The translations under genes and the position numbers were made by a program. A stretch of 64,000 bases of DNA from Pusillimonas sp. T2 (GTDB lineage Bacteria > Pseudomonadota > Gammaproteobacteria > Burkholderiales > Burkholderiaceae_B). Each line of letters starts with the position of its first letter. Within the stretch, counting starts at the first letter, position 1. This document shows, in pieces, positions 63,452-64,000 of the stretch. The notes below the pieces were generated by a model. The model worked only from the letters and a program-made list of their open reading frames with translations. It had not been told where the DNA came from and did not search any database. The DNA lies in NCBI RefSeq assembly GCF_002236805.1, contig NZ_NIQA01000004.1, forward strand, positions 124,001 through 188,000. Reading direction: 5' to 3'.

Positions 63452-64000
63452 ATGAGCAAGAAACTACATGCAGTAATTTCAGGTGGTGGTATTGGCGGTC
63501 TTGCGACAGCGGCGGCCATGGCACAGCGCGGTTGGGACGTTACGGTATATGAACGGCAAGATGCCTTGCGTGCGGTAGGGGCGGGTATCTATATCTGGGA
63601 AAACGGGCTTCGCGTGCTTGAGGCGCTCGGTGCCTACGAGGAAGCTACTGCGGGCGCGTTCCGCGGGACGCACTTTGAGCAGCGAGACAATTTGGGGCAG
63701 GTGATTGAGTCGGCGCGTATCGAAGAGAGCAAACGGTTGTTGACTGTTCCTCGCAGCGCCTTGCTGGACGCGTTGAAAAATGCGTGTTTACGTGCGGGCG
63801 TCAAAGTCGAGACACGGGCCGAAGTCATTGGTGCGACCGCCAAAGGCGAGTTGTTGTTTGCGAACAATCAGTCTGTCCAGGCTGACCTTGCCATTGGCGT
63901 TGATGGTGTGTGGTCGCGGGTTCGATCTTCGTTAGGTCTTGAGTTATTGCACGAGCAGACGCGTGAAGGTGCGTTGCGTACCATGATCCCGGCCCAACCG
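63452..64000 (+). CDS. FAD-dependent aromatic monooxygenase (partial, N-terminal 183 residues)
   Basis: Group A flavoprotein hydroxylase start: FAD dinucleotide motif SGGGIGGLATAAAMA near residue 10, an acidic end in VYERQD, the GAGIYIWENGLRVLEALG segment, and the DG motif region GVDGVWSRVRS near residue 150. The family includes salicylate and 3-hydroxybenzoate hydroxylases. The frame is open at the right edge, so the substrate-binding half is unseen. Nine bases separate it from the dioxygenase; AGGAG precedes its ATG. Confidence 0.88.
   Translation, partial: MSKKLHAVISGGGIGGLATAAAMAQRGWDVTVYERQDALRAVGAGIYIWENGLRVLEALGAYEEATAGAFRGTHFEQRDNLGQVIESARIEESKRLLTVPRSALLDALKNACLRAGVKVETRAEVIGATAKGELLFANNQSVQADLAIGVDGVWSRVRSSLGLELLHEQTREGALRTMIPAQP

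Overview
The window looks like chromosome from a betaproteobacterium of the Alcaligenaceae type (Bordetella, Achromobacter, Pusillimonas and relatives). This is judged from protein character, moderately high GC, and housekeeping blocks such as cysS-alkA-accA-tilS-lysC-tRNA-Ser, dapA-bamC and mutS-roxA. It is almost fully coding, with many 4-base ATGA overlaps that point to tight operons. No insertion sequence, integrase, CRISPR array or rRNA is visible.

Layout. 1-3000 (minus): the start of a periplasmic binding protein that leaves the window, then a response regulator and a 7TMR-DISM sensor kinase. 3100-8200 (plus): alpha/beta hydrolase, bioA, bioF, bioD and a quinone oxidoreductase packed as one operon. 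8200-19300: cardiolipin synthase, tRNA-His, a DUF333 lipoprotein, a YciO-type protein, an M50 protease, dapA, bamC, cysG, roxA and mutS. 19340-32280 is an aromatic-acid region: a GntR regulator with four candidate operators, a vanillin-type aldehyde dehydrogenase broken by an internal deletion, a complete branched-chain-type ABC importer, a MarR regulator, vanA and vanB, and a second ABC importer without a binding-protein gene. 32280-45770 is core: MscS-type channel, trmJ, suhB, TerC-CBS-CorC, uppP, lpxH, a cyclophilin, a TPR protein, cysS, alkA, accA, tilS, lysC and tRNA-Ser(GCU).

45854-51425 is the most interesting block. Directly after tRNA-Ser lies a visibly AT-richer module: a divergent LysR regulator (ptxE), a phosphite/phosphonate-type ABC importer (ptxA, ptxB, ptxC), an NAD-dependent phosphite dehydrogenase (ptxD) with the diagnostic residues, and a YeiH/UPF0324 membrane protein starting 2 bases after ptxD. 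It predicts growth on phosphite as phosphorus source. The YeiH-type gene at the end of the operon is unexplained and may be a new anion-transport partner.

51570-64000: CopD-like protein, dps, aldo/keto reductase, an iron-exporter pair (fetA, fetB), a HisN-like phosphatase, allophanate hydrolase plus urea carboxylase (ATP-dependent urea use), and a MarR-controlled catabolic operon (extradiol-type VOC protein and FAD monooxygenase) that runs off the right edge.

All calls come from reading translated sequence and known family motifs. No database search was run.
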